Part shown: positions 37,440 through 47,900 of the stretch, in pieces
How the letters are laid out: each line of letters opens with the position of its first letter
How positions within the stretch are numbered: position 1 is the stretch's first letter
Virus record (IMG/VR): IMGVR_UViG_3300025828_000030
Location: 1 to 55,951 of that record
Origin: a virus
DNA length: 55,951 bases
Strand: one strand, 5' to 3'
The notes under the pieces: model-generated
What the model saw: only the letters and a program-made list of their open reading frames with translations
What the model was told of the DNA's origin: nothing
Database searches by the model: none
Program-made: the position numbers and the translations under genes

Positions 37440-39560
37440 GTGTTTGAGCTAAATATAACTGAGGATAATTCTTCCTTAGAGCAAGCACTCGCCTATTATG
37501 ATGAAGGCTACAATGTTGTGCCCTTGCAAAGGTCAAACAAAAAGCCACCATCTTTTCTTGGTAGTTGGGAACAATATAAAGAAACACGGCCATCGAGAGA
37601 GTTAGTAGAGTCTTGGTTTAAAGGTAGAGACAACCTAGTCGTTGCACTAGTTTGTGGTAAGTTTGTCGTTGTAGACGCAGACTCACCAGAGGCTATGGAT
37701 TGGGTTGAGAAGAATCTACCAGCCTGTCCTTACAAAGTTATTACAGGTAAGGGTATGCACTATTACTACAATAACCCAGAGAACTATACGACTTTTGCTA
37801 CAAGAAGAACTGCTGAAACACCTATAGAACGCTTAATAGATATACGGGGTGTTGGCGGATTAATAATAGCACCATACAACAGACACGCTAATGGTCAGGT
37901 ATATAAGCCTGTAACCTTTCCAGATTGGAAGATCTATGACCATAGTGATTTGCCAGACTTTACAGAGGTTGAGTTTCAAAAAATAACTGGTGTTCCTAAA
38001 ACTGATACAGGTGTTCAAACTGCACCCTTCTCACTAGATGGTGTATTAGAAGGATCCAGGAACGATCAAGCTGCACGTATTGCAGGGTATCTTATATCTA
38101 AGAATGTAAACTTAGAGTTTGTTAGGATCTTTTTGCAAAACTGGAATACCAACAATAACCCACCCTTACCACAATCAGAGATAGATGGCGTAGTAGAAAG
38201 CGTCAAGAACACACACGATAGAAAGAATCAGTTAGCACCATTATTTACCCAAGTTACAGAAACCATACAAAAACCAAAAGATCTATTCAATCCTCCAGGC
38301 CTGCTTAAAGATATGTTTAAGTTTTGTGAAGAGATAGCACAAGTGCCACAGCCTGAACTATCACTTGTAGGTGCATTAGCCCTAGCTAGTGTTACCTGTG
38401 GACGTATCTATAGAACCAATATGAATAACTTTTCTTCTATGTATTTCATGGGTATCGCTAAGTCAGGTCAAGGTAAAGAAAATATAAAAACATTTGTAGA
38501 GTCAGTATTAAACGCATCTGATTATGAAAAGCTTGTTGTAGGTGATGGTTATACATCAAGTGGTGCTGTTCACTCGGTATTAAAGATGCGTCCAACACAG
38601 ATAACCATTATGGATGAATTTGGTAAAAGATTAGAGGCTATAAGTAATTCAGGTAATACCAATAAAGAGGATGGTATACAAACACTCATGGAAGCCTGGG
38701 GTCGTTGTCATGGCACATTAAGACCTGATAACTACTCTTTAATGAATGTTCAAGAACAATATAAAGAAATGATGATGAGCCGTGTTACCCATAAACCAGC
38801 TATAACATTGGTTGGCTTATCAGTTCCTAAAAACTTTTATAGTGCGTTAAATGGTGGCAGGATTGCAGACGGGTTCCTAAACCGCTTTGTAGTCGTTGAA
38901 TCAACTGAGCCAAGGAGAGTGGGTGAACTCAAAAGATTCAAATCGCCACCAACCTCTATAGTCAACTGGGTCAACTACATAAGAAGACCCAGAGGAACTA
39001 TGAGTGATTTATCTAGGGACAATGCAGAAATGGATCTAGATCAGATTGTATTAGACTTTGATAGGGAGTCTGAAGAAATACTACAAGACTTTGCAAGAGA
39101 AATAATTAAAAGACAAGATATATTAGAAAAAGATAACCTAGAGCCTCTTCTAAGCCGTTCTAAGGAGAAAGCAATGCGTTTATCGTTGTTATGCACTCTT
39201 GCCTCTAATGCTGACGCTAAGATGATTACAGGAGATGTAACAAAGTGGGCTGTAGACTTTATTAGATATTATGACCTGTTATTCATAGAAGCTTGTAGAG
39301 ATAAGGTGGCTAGTAGTGCAACTGAATCTAAGATCAAGCAAGTATTATCCTTTATTAGATCCAGGAATGGAGAGGGTATATCTAAACGTGAAGTAGATAG
39401 ACACGAACTATTCCGTAGTATGAAGTCTTATGAAGTCAAAGAAATTATTGAAAGACTTAAGAATGCAGGAGAGATACAAGAGGTTGAGATAAAGATAGGT
39501 GGTAAAGGAAGACCTGCTAAACGCTTTGTAGCTGTAGATCCAAACTTCTTTGCTGATTAA
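37440..39560 (+). CDS. Primase-polymerase fused to DUF3987 helicase-like ATPase
   Basis: The 706-residue protein starts with GTG. Residues about 12-170 are an AEP-type primase-polymerase: GYNVVPLQRSNKKPP, FVVVDADSPEAM (metal Asp pair), KVITGKGMHYYY, DIRGVGGLIIAP. A PriCT-like part follows (RNDQAARIAGYLISKN...PPLPQSEIDGVVESV). From about 285 a DUF3987 domain has GIAKSGQGKENI (Walker A-like) and ITIMDEFGKRLEAI (Walker B-like). The end is a winged helix. No DNA polymerase gene is present, so this protein probably initiates replication with host polymerase. Confidence 0.9.
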   Translation: MFELNITEDNSSLEQALAYYDEGYNVVPLQRSNKKPPSFLGSWEQYKETRPSRELVESWFKGRDNLVVALVCGKFVVVDADSPEAMDWVEKNLPACPYKVITGKGMHYYYNNPENYTTFATRRTAETPIERLIDIRGVGGLIIAPYNRHANGQVYKPVTFPDWKIYDHSDLPDFTEVEFQKITGVPKTDTGVQTAPFSLDGVLEGSRNDQAARIAGYLISKNVNLEFVRIFLQNWNTNNNPPLPQSEIDGVVESVKNTHDRKNQLAPLFTQVTETIQKPKDLFNPPGLLKDMFKFCEEIAQVPQPELSLVGALALASVTCGRIYRTNMNNFSSMYFMGIAKSGQGKENIKTFVESVLNASDYEKLVVGDGYTSSGAVHSVLKMRPTQITIMDEFGKRLEAISNSGNTNKEDGIQTLMEAWGRCHGTLRPDNYSLMNVQEQYKEMMMSRVTHKPAITLVGLSVPKNFYSALNGGRIADGFLNRFVVVESTEPRRVGELKRFKSPPTSIVNWVNYIRRPRGTMSDLSRDNAEMDLDQIVLDFDRESEEILQDFAREIIKRQDILEKDNLEPLLSRSKEKAMRLSLLCTLASNADAKMITGDVTKWAVDFIRYYDLLFIEACRDKVASSATESKIKQVLSFIRSRNGEGISKREVDRHELFRSMKSYEVKEIIERLKNAGEIQEVEIKIGGKGRPAKRFVAVDPNFFAD

Positions 39561-42500
39561 AGTATAGGTCTACCAGCTACCTGTTCTGCAAAATCTAATC
39601 TTTCTTGCGATAAAGGATCTGTCGGTGTCTGTGGTGTTTGCACTGGTGCTATCTGTGGTAGTCCTGGTTGTGTAATGAGTGGTGCTAATACTCTTTCTCT
39701 TAGTTCCTGGAATGTTGACGCACCTTCTTGTGTTGCACCAGATACATCATCACCTGTAATACCAACAGCCGTTGCACTAGCACCTAGTCCAGCATCAACT
39801 AATCCTGTTAGTTCTTCTGTAAATGGTACGAGTTCACCATCAATAAATCTTACACCTGCTTGTCTTGCTGCTGTATTAAATATCTTCATGGCTTGTGCTA
39901 TAGATCCTTGATCAGTTTTTGACATAAGACTTACAAAAGTTCTGTTAGTAAATAAAGCTCTTACAATAGCTAAACTAGTTAATATAGGTAAGGTAGATAA
40001 AGGATTAAATACAACACTAGCTGCAATACCTGCAGCAACAAGACCACCAGCTCCACCACTTCTACCAGATTCACCAATAGTTAATACGTCTATTTCTTTT
40101 TGGAAGTTACGCAAACCTTTTGCTATATCTCTGCCAAACATAGCTTCTAGTGTTTCATCACCGTATGAGTCTAGTGCAGTCTTAAGGTTTTGATGTTTAA
40201 ATAAATCAGTAATTTTACCTTTACCATTGAAGTCAATAGACTTAGATAAAAGCTTTTGCATACTAGCTTGTTGTATGTTGTTAAACACATCAGGGCTAAC
40301 TGTAGCTTTTAATCTTTCAATATTACCTGCTGAACCAGGTCTAAAGATACTATTAACTGTTTCTTCTATACCTCTTTCAGGTAATTGAGATATGGCTCTG
40401 TTTGCTTCAAACTTGGCTCTCTCGTCAGAGGCTTCAGCTAATTCTTTCAATCCTTTAATAAACGCCTGGCCTTGTTGATTTGCATTTAAACCTTGACTAG
40501 CATTCTTAGTAGTAAAGTCATTTACAAGGTTTTTAAGTGCTTGTGGTTTAAGATTTGGACTAATCATGTTTAATTGATCAATCGTTTCTTTTACAAGCTT
40601 GCCAGAGGTTTGACCTGTAGTTGAGTCGGTAAAAAGTGAGTCAAACTTACCAACATTTTCCATGTCAAACTTTTTAATCTGTCTTGCAAACTCTGTAAAG
40701 TTTACATCTGTTAAACCATCTTTTGTTGCACTTTGAAAAGCATCTGCAAAAAGTCTTTGTTTTAGTTGTGCTTTTAGTGCATTCTCTGTAGTTATAAATT
40801 TACCTGCATCATCTGTACTTGCTTTACCAATTCTCTGAAGATAAAGATCATATTCACGTAATGCTTCAAAAACATTATCAAGCTGTGTTTTAGTTCCTTT
40901 GAGTATTGCATCTGAATAAACTCTGTCTGCGTTAATAGATCCTTTCTTTGCATTGGATATAAGTTTTTCCATTTGCAAAGTATCAAAAGGTTGCATCCTT
41001 TCAAAATGTAGTTTATTTGCGTCTCTAAGGTCTGATACGGCTCTTTTAATTAAAATGTCGTCTTCAGGTCTAAGTCTTAAACCATCTCTTGCTAAAGCTT
41101 CTTTAATTAACTTTGTACCGTCTCTTTCTAGTTCCGTAAGTATACTGTCACCATTATTAAGACTTCTACCGTTTACCATATTGTAGTCATCAAGTGTTCT
41201 CATAACATCTGTAAGTAACTTTCTTTCATGGGATGTTCCAATAACTTCTGTAGTAAAGTCCCTAATATTACTAATATCGTTTCTTATTTCTTGTAAGCTT
41301 ATTCCAGGTCCATCACCATCTATTGCTTTTTGAGCTCTTGCTGCCATGTTTTTTAAGATGCCATCTAGTTGCTCTACTACACCACCAGATATTTCTTGAC
41401 CCGGTTGTTTAAGTTTCCAAAAGTTACCACTTTGTTTGTAAGATGCTACAAGATCTTCTGCGACTCTTACGTGCTTGAGAATTACATTGTTTATAGCTTT
41501 GTTGATAATTCTTGCTTTTGTTTGATCTGTTTCATTTTTAAGAGATCCCACTATTGGGTTGCCTCTACCATCAATCTCTATTTTATTAGGGCTAGCAATA
41601 TCTAAGAATTTTTTATCTACAGCTCTATATCTTTCACCACTTTCTCTTGTGACTGCACCTCTAGCCGCAGATAAAGTATCTTTGAGAGTTTCACCAAAGG
41701 CTTGTCTTGATGGTACTGTGCCATAGTTACTTACCTCTAATATATCTTCGCCTATATCACCAAGTAGTTTTTTAAGTGTGTTGGTTACTTCAGCTTCTTG
41801 TAATCTTAGTTTCTGTAGAGCAGCATTTACTTGTTCGTCTAATCCTGCTTTGGAAGATTGCGATATATAAGAATTTAGAGCCTCTCTTTCATTTTTAATA
41901 CCAGACAAAATGTTATCTAGTTCAGCTCTTAATACAGCTGCATTAGCTTTATCTCTGTTATTACCAAGAGTTTGTTCGGCAAATTGTTGATATTTACCTG
42001 GGAGCATTCTTTCTAATGTTTGCTGTGATGGTATGGCACCTTTAGAGTAACTGTAATCAAATCTTTTTACTTTGCCATCTTTAATCGCTTTCTTGATTTC
42101 TCTTTCAGTCGCTTCTCTTCCTAAGCTTTCATCTAATTTCTTAACATCGTTCCAACTTCTGTTTTTAGTTAGCTGATATACAATCCTTTGATTTTCAATA
42201 GGAGCACGTTTGCCTAAAAACATTCTGTATACTTTTGCAGGTATTTCACCTAGAACACCTTGGCCAACAGATCCAATAATAAATTCTTCTTTTAATAAGT
42301 CACTTACTTCATCTGCATCTTGAAGTTGAAAACCCTCTTGTGCATCAAGATATTCTTCAGCAGCTTTACCACCAGAAGAACCAACACCAGCTGCAAGAGT
42401 GTTAGCTAGTGGTTTTCTACCACCTAATAAAGATGTTAAAACTTTTAAAACTCTTGTTTGAGGCATGAATGCAGCTATAGTTCCTATAACAGGTCCAGCA

Positions 42501-42979
42501 ATGCCTGATAAATCTGCTAAATCTCCTGTTGCTAGGTTAAAATCTTTTTCATCTATAACTGTGTTTAAGTTGATGATAGAGCCATCTTGTAATCGCCTTT
42601 GTTGTACTGGTTGCCCTAATAACTCCAAACCATAAGGAGTGAGTGCTAGTTGCCCTTTAGTATTTCTTACATAACCTTGTGGACCCACGGCATTATCCAT
42701 GATGTCTTCTTGTTCAATAGGGGACTTGGTGCTTTGTATCTTTTCTAATAGATCATTAAGTATCTTGTTTTCTTCTTGCTCTGTTTCAGCTCTACCCAAT
42801 CTTTGTCTTAGTTCTTGTGCATTTACACCAGTTTCGTAGTCAAAGAAAAGCTCATCATAAAATGGCGATACAGCACCTTTAGCTATCTCTGCTCTAGCTT
42901 TCTTTCTTGCTTCATCCTCGTTTGATGCGTCTATAAGTTGAGAAACACCTGGAGCTATATTAACTCTAAACCTTGGCAT
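39557..42979 (-). CDS. Giant internal virion protein, 1140 aa
   Basis: The start MPRFRVNIAPGVSQLIDASNEDEARKKARAEI is a recurring head of marine phage ejection proteins. Hydrophobic glycine segments near residues 155-195 (LSGIAGPVIGTIAAFMPQ; LANTLAAGVGSSGG) and near 1000-1030 (AGGLVAAGIAASVVFNPLSTLPILTSLAIV) flank a long helical, charged middle. It probably enters the cell envelope with the DNA. Its stop overlaps that of the convergent primase gene. Confidence 0.82.
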   Translation of the reverse strand: MPRFRVNIAPGVSQLIDASNEDEARKKARAEIAKGAVSPFYDELFFDYETGVNAQELRQRLGRAETEQEENKILNDLLEKIQSTKSPIEQEDIMDNAVGPQGYVRNTKGQLALTPYGLELLGQPVQQRRLQDGSIINLNTVIDEKDFNLATGDLADLSGIAGPVIGTIAAFMPQTRVLKVLTSLLGGRKPLANTLAAGVGSSGGKAAEEYLDAQEGFQLQDADEVSDLLKEEFIIGSVGQGVLGEIPAKVYRMFLGKRAPIENQRIVYQLTKNRSWNDVKKLDESLGREATEREIKKAIKDGKVKRFDYSYSKGAIPSQQTLERMLPGKYQQFAEQTLGNNRDKANAAVLRAELDNILSGIKNEREALNSYISQSSKAGLDEQVNAALQKLRLQEAEVTNTLKKLLGDIGEDILEVSNYGTVPSRQAFGETLKDTLSAARGAVTRESGERYRAVDKKFLDIASPNKIEIDGRGNPIVGSLKNETDQTKARIINKAINNVILKHVRVAEDLVASYKQSGNFWKLKQPGQEISGGVVEQLDGILKNMAARAQKAIDGDGPGISLQEIRNDISNIRDFTTEVIGTSHERKLLTDVMRTLDDYNMVNGRSLNNGDSILTELERDGTKLIKEALARDGLRLRPEDDILIKRAVSDLRDANKLHFERMQPFDTLQMEKLISNAKKGSINADRVYSDAILKGTKTQLDNVFEALREYDLYLQRIGKASTDDAGKFITTENALKAQLKQRLFADAFQSATKDGLTDVNFTEFARQIKKFDMENVGKFDSLFTDSTTGQTSGKLVKETIDQLNMISPNLKPQALKNLVNDFTTKNASQGLNANQQGQAFIKGLKELAEASDERAKFEANRAISQLPERGIEETVNSIFRPGSAGNIERLKATVSPDVFNNIQQASMQKLLSKSIDFNGKGKITDLFKHQNLKTALDSYGDETLEAMFGRDIAKGLRNFQKEIDVLTIGESGRSGGAGGLVAAGIAASVVFNPLSTLPILTSLAIVRALFTNRTFVSLMSKTDQGSIAQAMKIFNTAARQAGVRFIDGELVPFTEELTGLVDAGLGASATAVGITGDDVSGATQEGASTFQELRERVLAPLITQPGLPQIAPVQTPQTPTDPLSQERLDFAEQVAGRPIL

Positions 42980-44949
42980 TATAAATCTATATCTATTACA
43001 GAGGAGTTACCTGTTACTCCTGATGTTGTACCAGTGACACCTTCAGCAGGTTGACCGCTTATGATTCTTAATATGCTTTCAAGATAAGGACTAAGTGCCT
43101 GTATACCCACTCCTTGATAAGAAGGATTTTGTATTATTGAATACTTACCTTCAATAATTCTTTTCTTGTCTTCGTTGTTTCTAATTAGGTTAGCCCTAGC
43201 ATTTGCCAGTTTTTTCCTAATTTCTTTAGGATCACCAGTTAAATCTAATTCACCAAATACCTTGTCTACTATTTCTCTATCTAAGTTAGATATGGTTCTA
43301 CCAGACTCATTAAGTATTTCTCTAATGCTTCTTTGTTTTACTTGGTCAATATAGTTTTGTATTTTTGTAGAATCACTAACATTTGTATCTGTTGCACCCA
43401 TGAATGCTTTTAGTTTATCTACACCTCTAACTGCGTATCCTGGTAGACCTGTAATAGGCACACCGTCTTTAATAGCAGCATCAAATAAATCTATAGCTGA
43501 GTTCATAATATCTATAGATGCTTCTGTACCTTCGTAATCTTTTACAGTTGTACTTATTTCAGTTATGTCTGTTTGTAATGCACCTAGCTCTGATGGTTTT
43601 AATCCTGTACCACTGCTACCTTGATTTTTAACTTTCTGTACAGCTATTGCCATAGCAAGATCTCTTTGATATTTTTTCTCTTCTTGCTCTTTGAGTAACT
43701 CTCTTGCAGTTCTTTCCTCTGCAGCTTTTGCAGCTCCAGTAGCAAGTCCTTCACCCATTTGTCCAGTAGCAACAAGTTGTCCACCAACATTTCTAATAAA
43801 GTCTAAGAATCTATCAGAGCCAAACAAACCAGTAGTTTCTTTTGGTACTACAGGTATTCTAGCTGTATTCCTAGTTTCTTCATCTTCTTCTGTGACTGTG
43901 GTATCTACTTTGATAAGGTCTGGTTTTTCTATTTCAAAAGTACCATCAAATTTAGCTTGTGTATCTGCTATGGTATCAGCCTCTGATCTATCTATATCTA
44001 TCTTCATTTCTGCTGGTAAAATTTCTTTGATAGCTTGAGTTATTTCATCATCTTGTTCTAGTCTGCCAGTTGGTAAAGGATCTCCAAATTCATCTCTACC
44101 TATTAAGGATTTTTCATATTCCATTCTTCTAGCTTCAAGATCAAAACCACCAACTGTTCCTGGTGCATAAACTTGTCCTAATGTTTCACTTTCTGTTTTA
44201 GGTACAAGAACAGGATCAGGCAATAAGTCTTTATCTGTTGGTATTTCGTCTACAGGTATAGGATCTACTGAAGCAACTTCAGGTTCTGGTGCTTTTATTT
44301 CCTTTATCTCATTAGAGAAGTCTTGTATGTCACCGACACCTGATCTTGATAAAACATCAATCAAAGTTTTTTGTGGTATACCTTGTCTTAACATACCACC
44401 CCTATCATAGACATCTAAGAGGTCATAATCACTTGCAGCACCAGTTATAGTCTCTGTGCTGAAAGGCATTCTTTCACCGCCAATACCACCTGGATAAATA
44501 TCACTTGGAGTAAATCCTTCTTCCATTCTTTTTTTACCACCTTCTCCTAAACCTAAACCAAGTTTATTGAAAAGGTTAATGCCACTTTCGACAGTTCCAA
44601 TGGCACCTTGGGTTAAAGCACCTCCAAGATCTCTAAATCCTGCTCTAGCTGTTAAGTAGTCAGGTAACTGTTGACCAAATTTAAACGTATTTGGATCAAC
44701 GCTAGAAATACCGCTTTGTTTCTCATAAACAATTTTCCTTAATATTTCCTGTGTGGCTGGGCTATAAGTAACATCGGGATTTTGTACGAAGCTTGTAATG
44801 GTAAAAGCATCTGATCTACTTAAATCATTGTAAAGTTTTTCTGGGTCAATAAAAGTTTTGGTATTATTAATTTTATCAATGAAGTAGTAACGATTATCTA
44901 CAGTAGCTTCTCCTCCAGCTTGAAACATTTTACGATTTAAAAAGTTCAT
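42979..44949 (-). CDS. Internal virion protein, 656 aa
   Basis: The protein is helix-rich, with an N-terminal head (MNFLNRKMFQAGG), a Gly-rich region (GALTQGAIGTVESGINLFNKLGLGLGEGG), a long disordered acidic/Pro part (about 225-360) and a helical end (SDSTKIQNYIDQVKQRSIREILNESGRTISNLDREIVDKVFG). The MFQAGGE opening occurs in other ocean phage virion proteins. An ejection or neck role is likely from position between two giant virion genes. Confidence 0.78.
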   Translation of the reverse strand: MNFLNRKMFQAGGEATVDNRYYFIDKINNTKTFIDPEKLYNDLSRSDAFTITSFVQNPDVTYSPATQEILRKIVYEKQSGISSVDPNTFKFGQQLPDYLTARAGFRDLGGALTQGAIGTVESGINLFNKLGLGLGEGGKKRMEEGFTPSDIYPGGIGGERMPFSTETITGAASDYDLLDVYDRGGMLRQGIPQKTLIDVLSRSGVGDIQDFSNEIKEIKAPEPEVASVDPIPVDEIPTDKDLLPDPVLVPKTESETLGQVYAPGTVGGFDLEARRMEYEKSLIGRDEFGDPLPTGRLEQDDEITQAIKEILPAEMKIDIDRSEADTIADTQAKFDGTFEIEKPDLIKVDTTVTEEDEETRNTARIPVVPKETTGLFGSDRFLDFIRNVGGQLVATGQMGEGLATGAAKAAEERTARELLKEQEEKKYQRDLAMAIAVQKVKNQGSSGTGLKPSELGALQTDITEISTTVKDYEGTEASIDIMNSAIDLFDAAIKDGVPITGLPGYAVRGVDKLKAFMGATDTNVSDSTKIQNYIDQVKQRSIREILNESGRTISNLDREIVDKVFGELDLTGDPKEIRKKLANARANLIRNNEDKKRIIEGKYSIIQNPSYQGVGIQALSPYLESILRIISGQPAEGVTGTTSGVTGNSSVIDIDL

Positions 44950-47900
44950 TATCCTTGTCCCTGCCTTGGAGCCAAAGCACCATAAGCACTAAATGCAGCA
45001 CCAAGTCCTGCAGCTGATGGATCTGTTGGTAATCCGTATTGTGAACCAATCTGTGTACTACCTTGTTGATAACCTGGTAACATTGAACCTATTTGACCTA
45101 GGACACCTAATGGTCTTTCTTGCTGTCGTAACATTTGCTGGTATATTCTTGATAAGCCAGTCTCAGCAATACCTCTGCCAACACCACCAAATCCAGCTAG
45201 CTCGCCTCTTTGACCAGCTCTAAGCCCTTCTTGAGTTGAACCTATACCACCTATTTGACTACCATATCCAGCTAGTTGTTGACCTAATTGTGATGCAGCA
45301 CTACCTCTACCTACACCAATGCCCATAAGTCCTTGTGCACCGGTTCTCTTAGCTGCTTGCTGTCTTGCAAACTCACTCATACCTGTGCTTTGTGCTTCAC
45401 TAAATCCTCTTTGTCTAATAGCACCTAATGCTTGTGCTAGGCCTTCACCTAAAGCTTCTTGACGTTCCATAGCACCTAACCTAGCTCTACTACCACCAAA
45501 AGCACCAGCACTTATCTCACGGGCTCTAGAAGCTATATCTTGCTTCTCACCTGCTTCCATGACATCTTGTATAGTTTTGTCTACTACTGCTTGTTCAAAC
45601 GGGTTATAGAACTGCTGTGTCATGCTTGGGTCATAAGCACCCATAGTATCTTTATATATCTCTTCAGCTTGTGTGTAATAAGGATCTTGTAGTTCTTCAG
45701 CACGTCTTGATTGTGCGATAGCTTGTTCTACTAAGTCTCTGTTTTGTTGTAAGAATGGTTCAAAGCCACCAAGACCAGCTACTGCTTGTTGTCTTGCTAA
45801 TAGCTCTAATGGTGTTAAGCCTGCTGTTTGTTGTAATGGTACGTCTTGACCAATAAGGTTAGCACCAGCTTGTTGTAGCTGTTGATAGAATCCTGGTTGA
45901 TCTGCTGTACCAAAGTATAAAGCTCTTACTAATGGATCAGTAAGATTTTCTTGTGATGTTTGACCAAGTAATACAGGATCCAATGCTCCCACAGGCATAG
46001 GTTGGGGTTGAACCTCACCATCCGCTGCAGACGGTGTAGGAGCAGTGGTAACTGGGTCAGTTGTTGGTGCTGGGTTTGCTATAAGACCAGCAGCAGGATT
46101 AGGTGGTGGATTGATGCCTTGGTTACCTCGAAATTGTAAACCTTCAATATTTGTTCTTGGATCTGATATTCCAATTCTGTCAAAATAATCTTTATCAAAA
46201 ACTTCTTGTCCTGTTGTTGCTACAAAATCATCTAATCTAGGATCTGATGGTCTGTCATCAATAAATAGTTGGTCGTCTCTTTTTGGTGGTAATAAGTCTG
46301 CTTTTGTAGGACCTGTTGGTGGAGTAATCATACCACCAGTTACTTGATCAAATCCTCTTTGTGGTGGTACAAAACGGTCAACATCAATACGGTCACGCAA
46401 GCTGCCAGGACCTTTATTTTCTATATTTTTTACAAAATCTGGAGGAGTTACACCTGCTGGACCGATAATTCTTCCATCTGGTCCACGAATCTCTGTTGGT
46501 CTTATGCCTGGACCAAATCCAAAGTCTTGTGGTGGTATTGGTCTTATTGGCACTGGTCCACCAGGAGGTAAAGCTGGACCACCTCTTACTGGTCTTGGAC
46601 CTTGTATCATGCTTTCTGGTTTTGTAACAGATAACACATTTTGTTGATAGCTTTCCATAGCTGCTGGATTTGCATCTAAATATTCTTTAAGACTGTTTCT
46701 ATATCTAATGTCTGTAGAAGATCCTGTTTTTTGTTCTCCTGTAATCGGGTCTATATACATTCTTATATCCATCGTTCCTATTTGTGGACGTTGTGGTGCA
46801 TCAGGAAAAGCAGCTCTAAAAGCATCACCACCAGCTCTTAGCTGGTTGCTGTATTCAGTTCTAGCATTTCTATCTGCTACAACACCTGGATCTTCTGTAA
46901 TTGGTGTTACTTGAGGCAGCCTACCACCACCAATACCTCCTATTGACATAGGTGGTTCGGGTCTTCTTATAGGTAATCTATCCATAGGCTCTATTGGTTG
47001 TGGTTCAGGTAAAGTATAATCGTTTTCAAGTGGTGATGGTTCTGGTTGAGCTGGTGTTTGTAATTCACTTAATCTTTGCTCAAGTTCCTGTAATCTGTTT
47101 TGTAAAACACTTGGATCAAAAGCAGGTATGTTTCTGCTCTCTAACGCAGTCAATCTTTTTTGTAAATTGCTTGGATCAAAAGGATTTGAAGGTTGTGGGA
47201 TATCTATACCACCTCTTATATCCTCTATAAGTTTCTGCCTATCAAATGCAGGGGGTGTTGGTAATTCACTTCTTATATCACGTAATAAAGACTCTCTATC
47301 AAACTCTGGTATCTTGATACCGCCTCTTATATCTTCTATAAGTTTTTCCCTATCAAAAGAAGGAGGTTTTGGTATATCAATACCGCTTCTTATATCTTTT
47401 ATTAGAGCATCTCTGTCAAACCTAGGTATGTCTATACCACTACGTATGTCTTTAATTAAAGCTTCTCTATCTATAGAAGGAGGTTTTGGTATGTCTATAC
47501 CAGACCTAATATCTTCAATAAGTGCATCTCTATCAAAAACGGGAGGCTTAGGCGATACATCTATGCTTCCTCGCATTTTATCTAAAATCTCTTTTTCAAA
47601 AGCTTCTTTGTCAAAAGTTGGTATATCTTCTTTTCTTGCAAACCCACTTAAATCAGGAGCTTTATACTCAGGCATTTGTATACCTTCTCTAGCTATAGAT
47701 AAAAAGTCTTCTCTAAAGTCTCTTGGATCAAATTTAGGTAGATCACCAGCAGTTAAAAACTTGCTTGTATCTATTTGTGGTAAATCTTCTAATCGTGCAA
47801 AACCAGATAAGTCTGGAGCTTTGTATTCAGGTATATTAAGGTTGTCCAATCTATCTCTTAAACCAGCAATTCCAGATTGTAAGTTAGACGGATCAAATGT

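Noticed and set aside
29440-39560. Integrase or lysogeny module
   Set aside because: No recombinase, excisionase or CI-like repressor with a peptidase domain is visible; the only regulator is the small HTH protein, so a temperate life style has no support.
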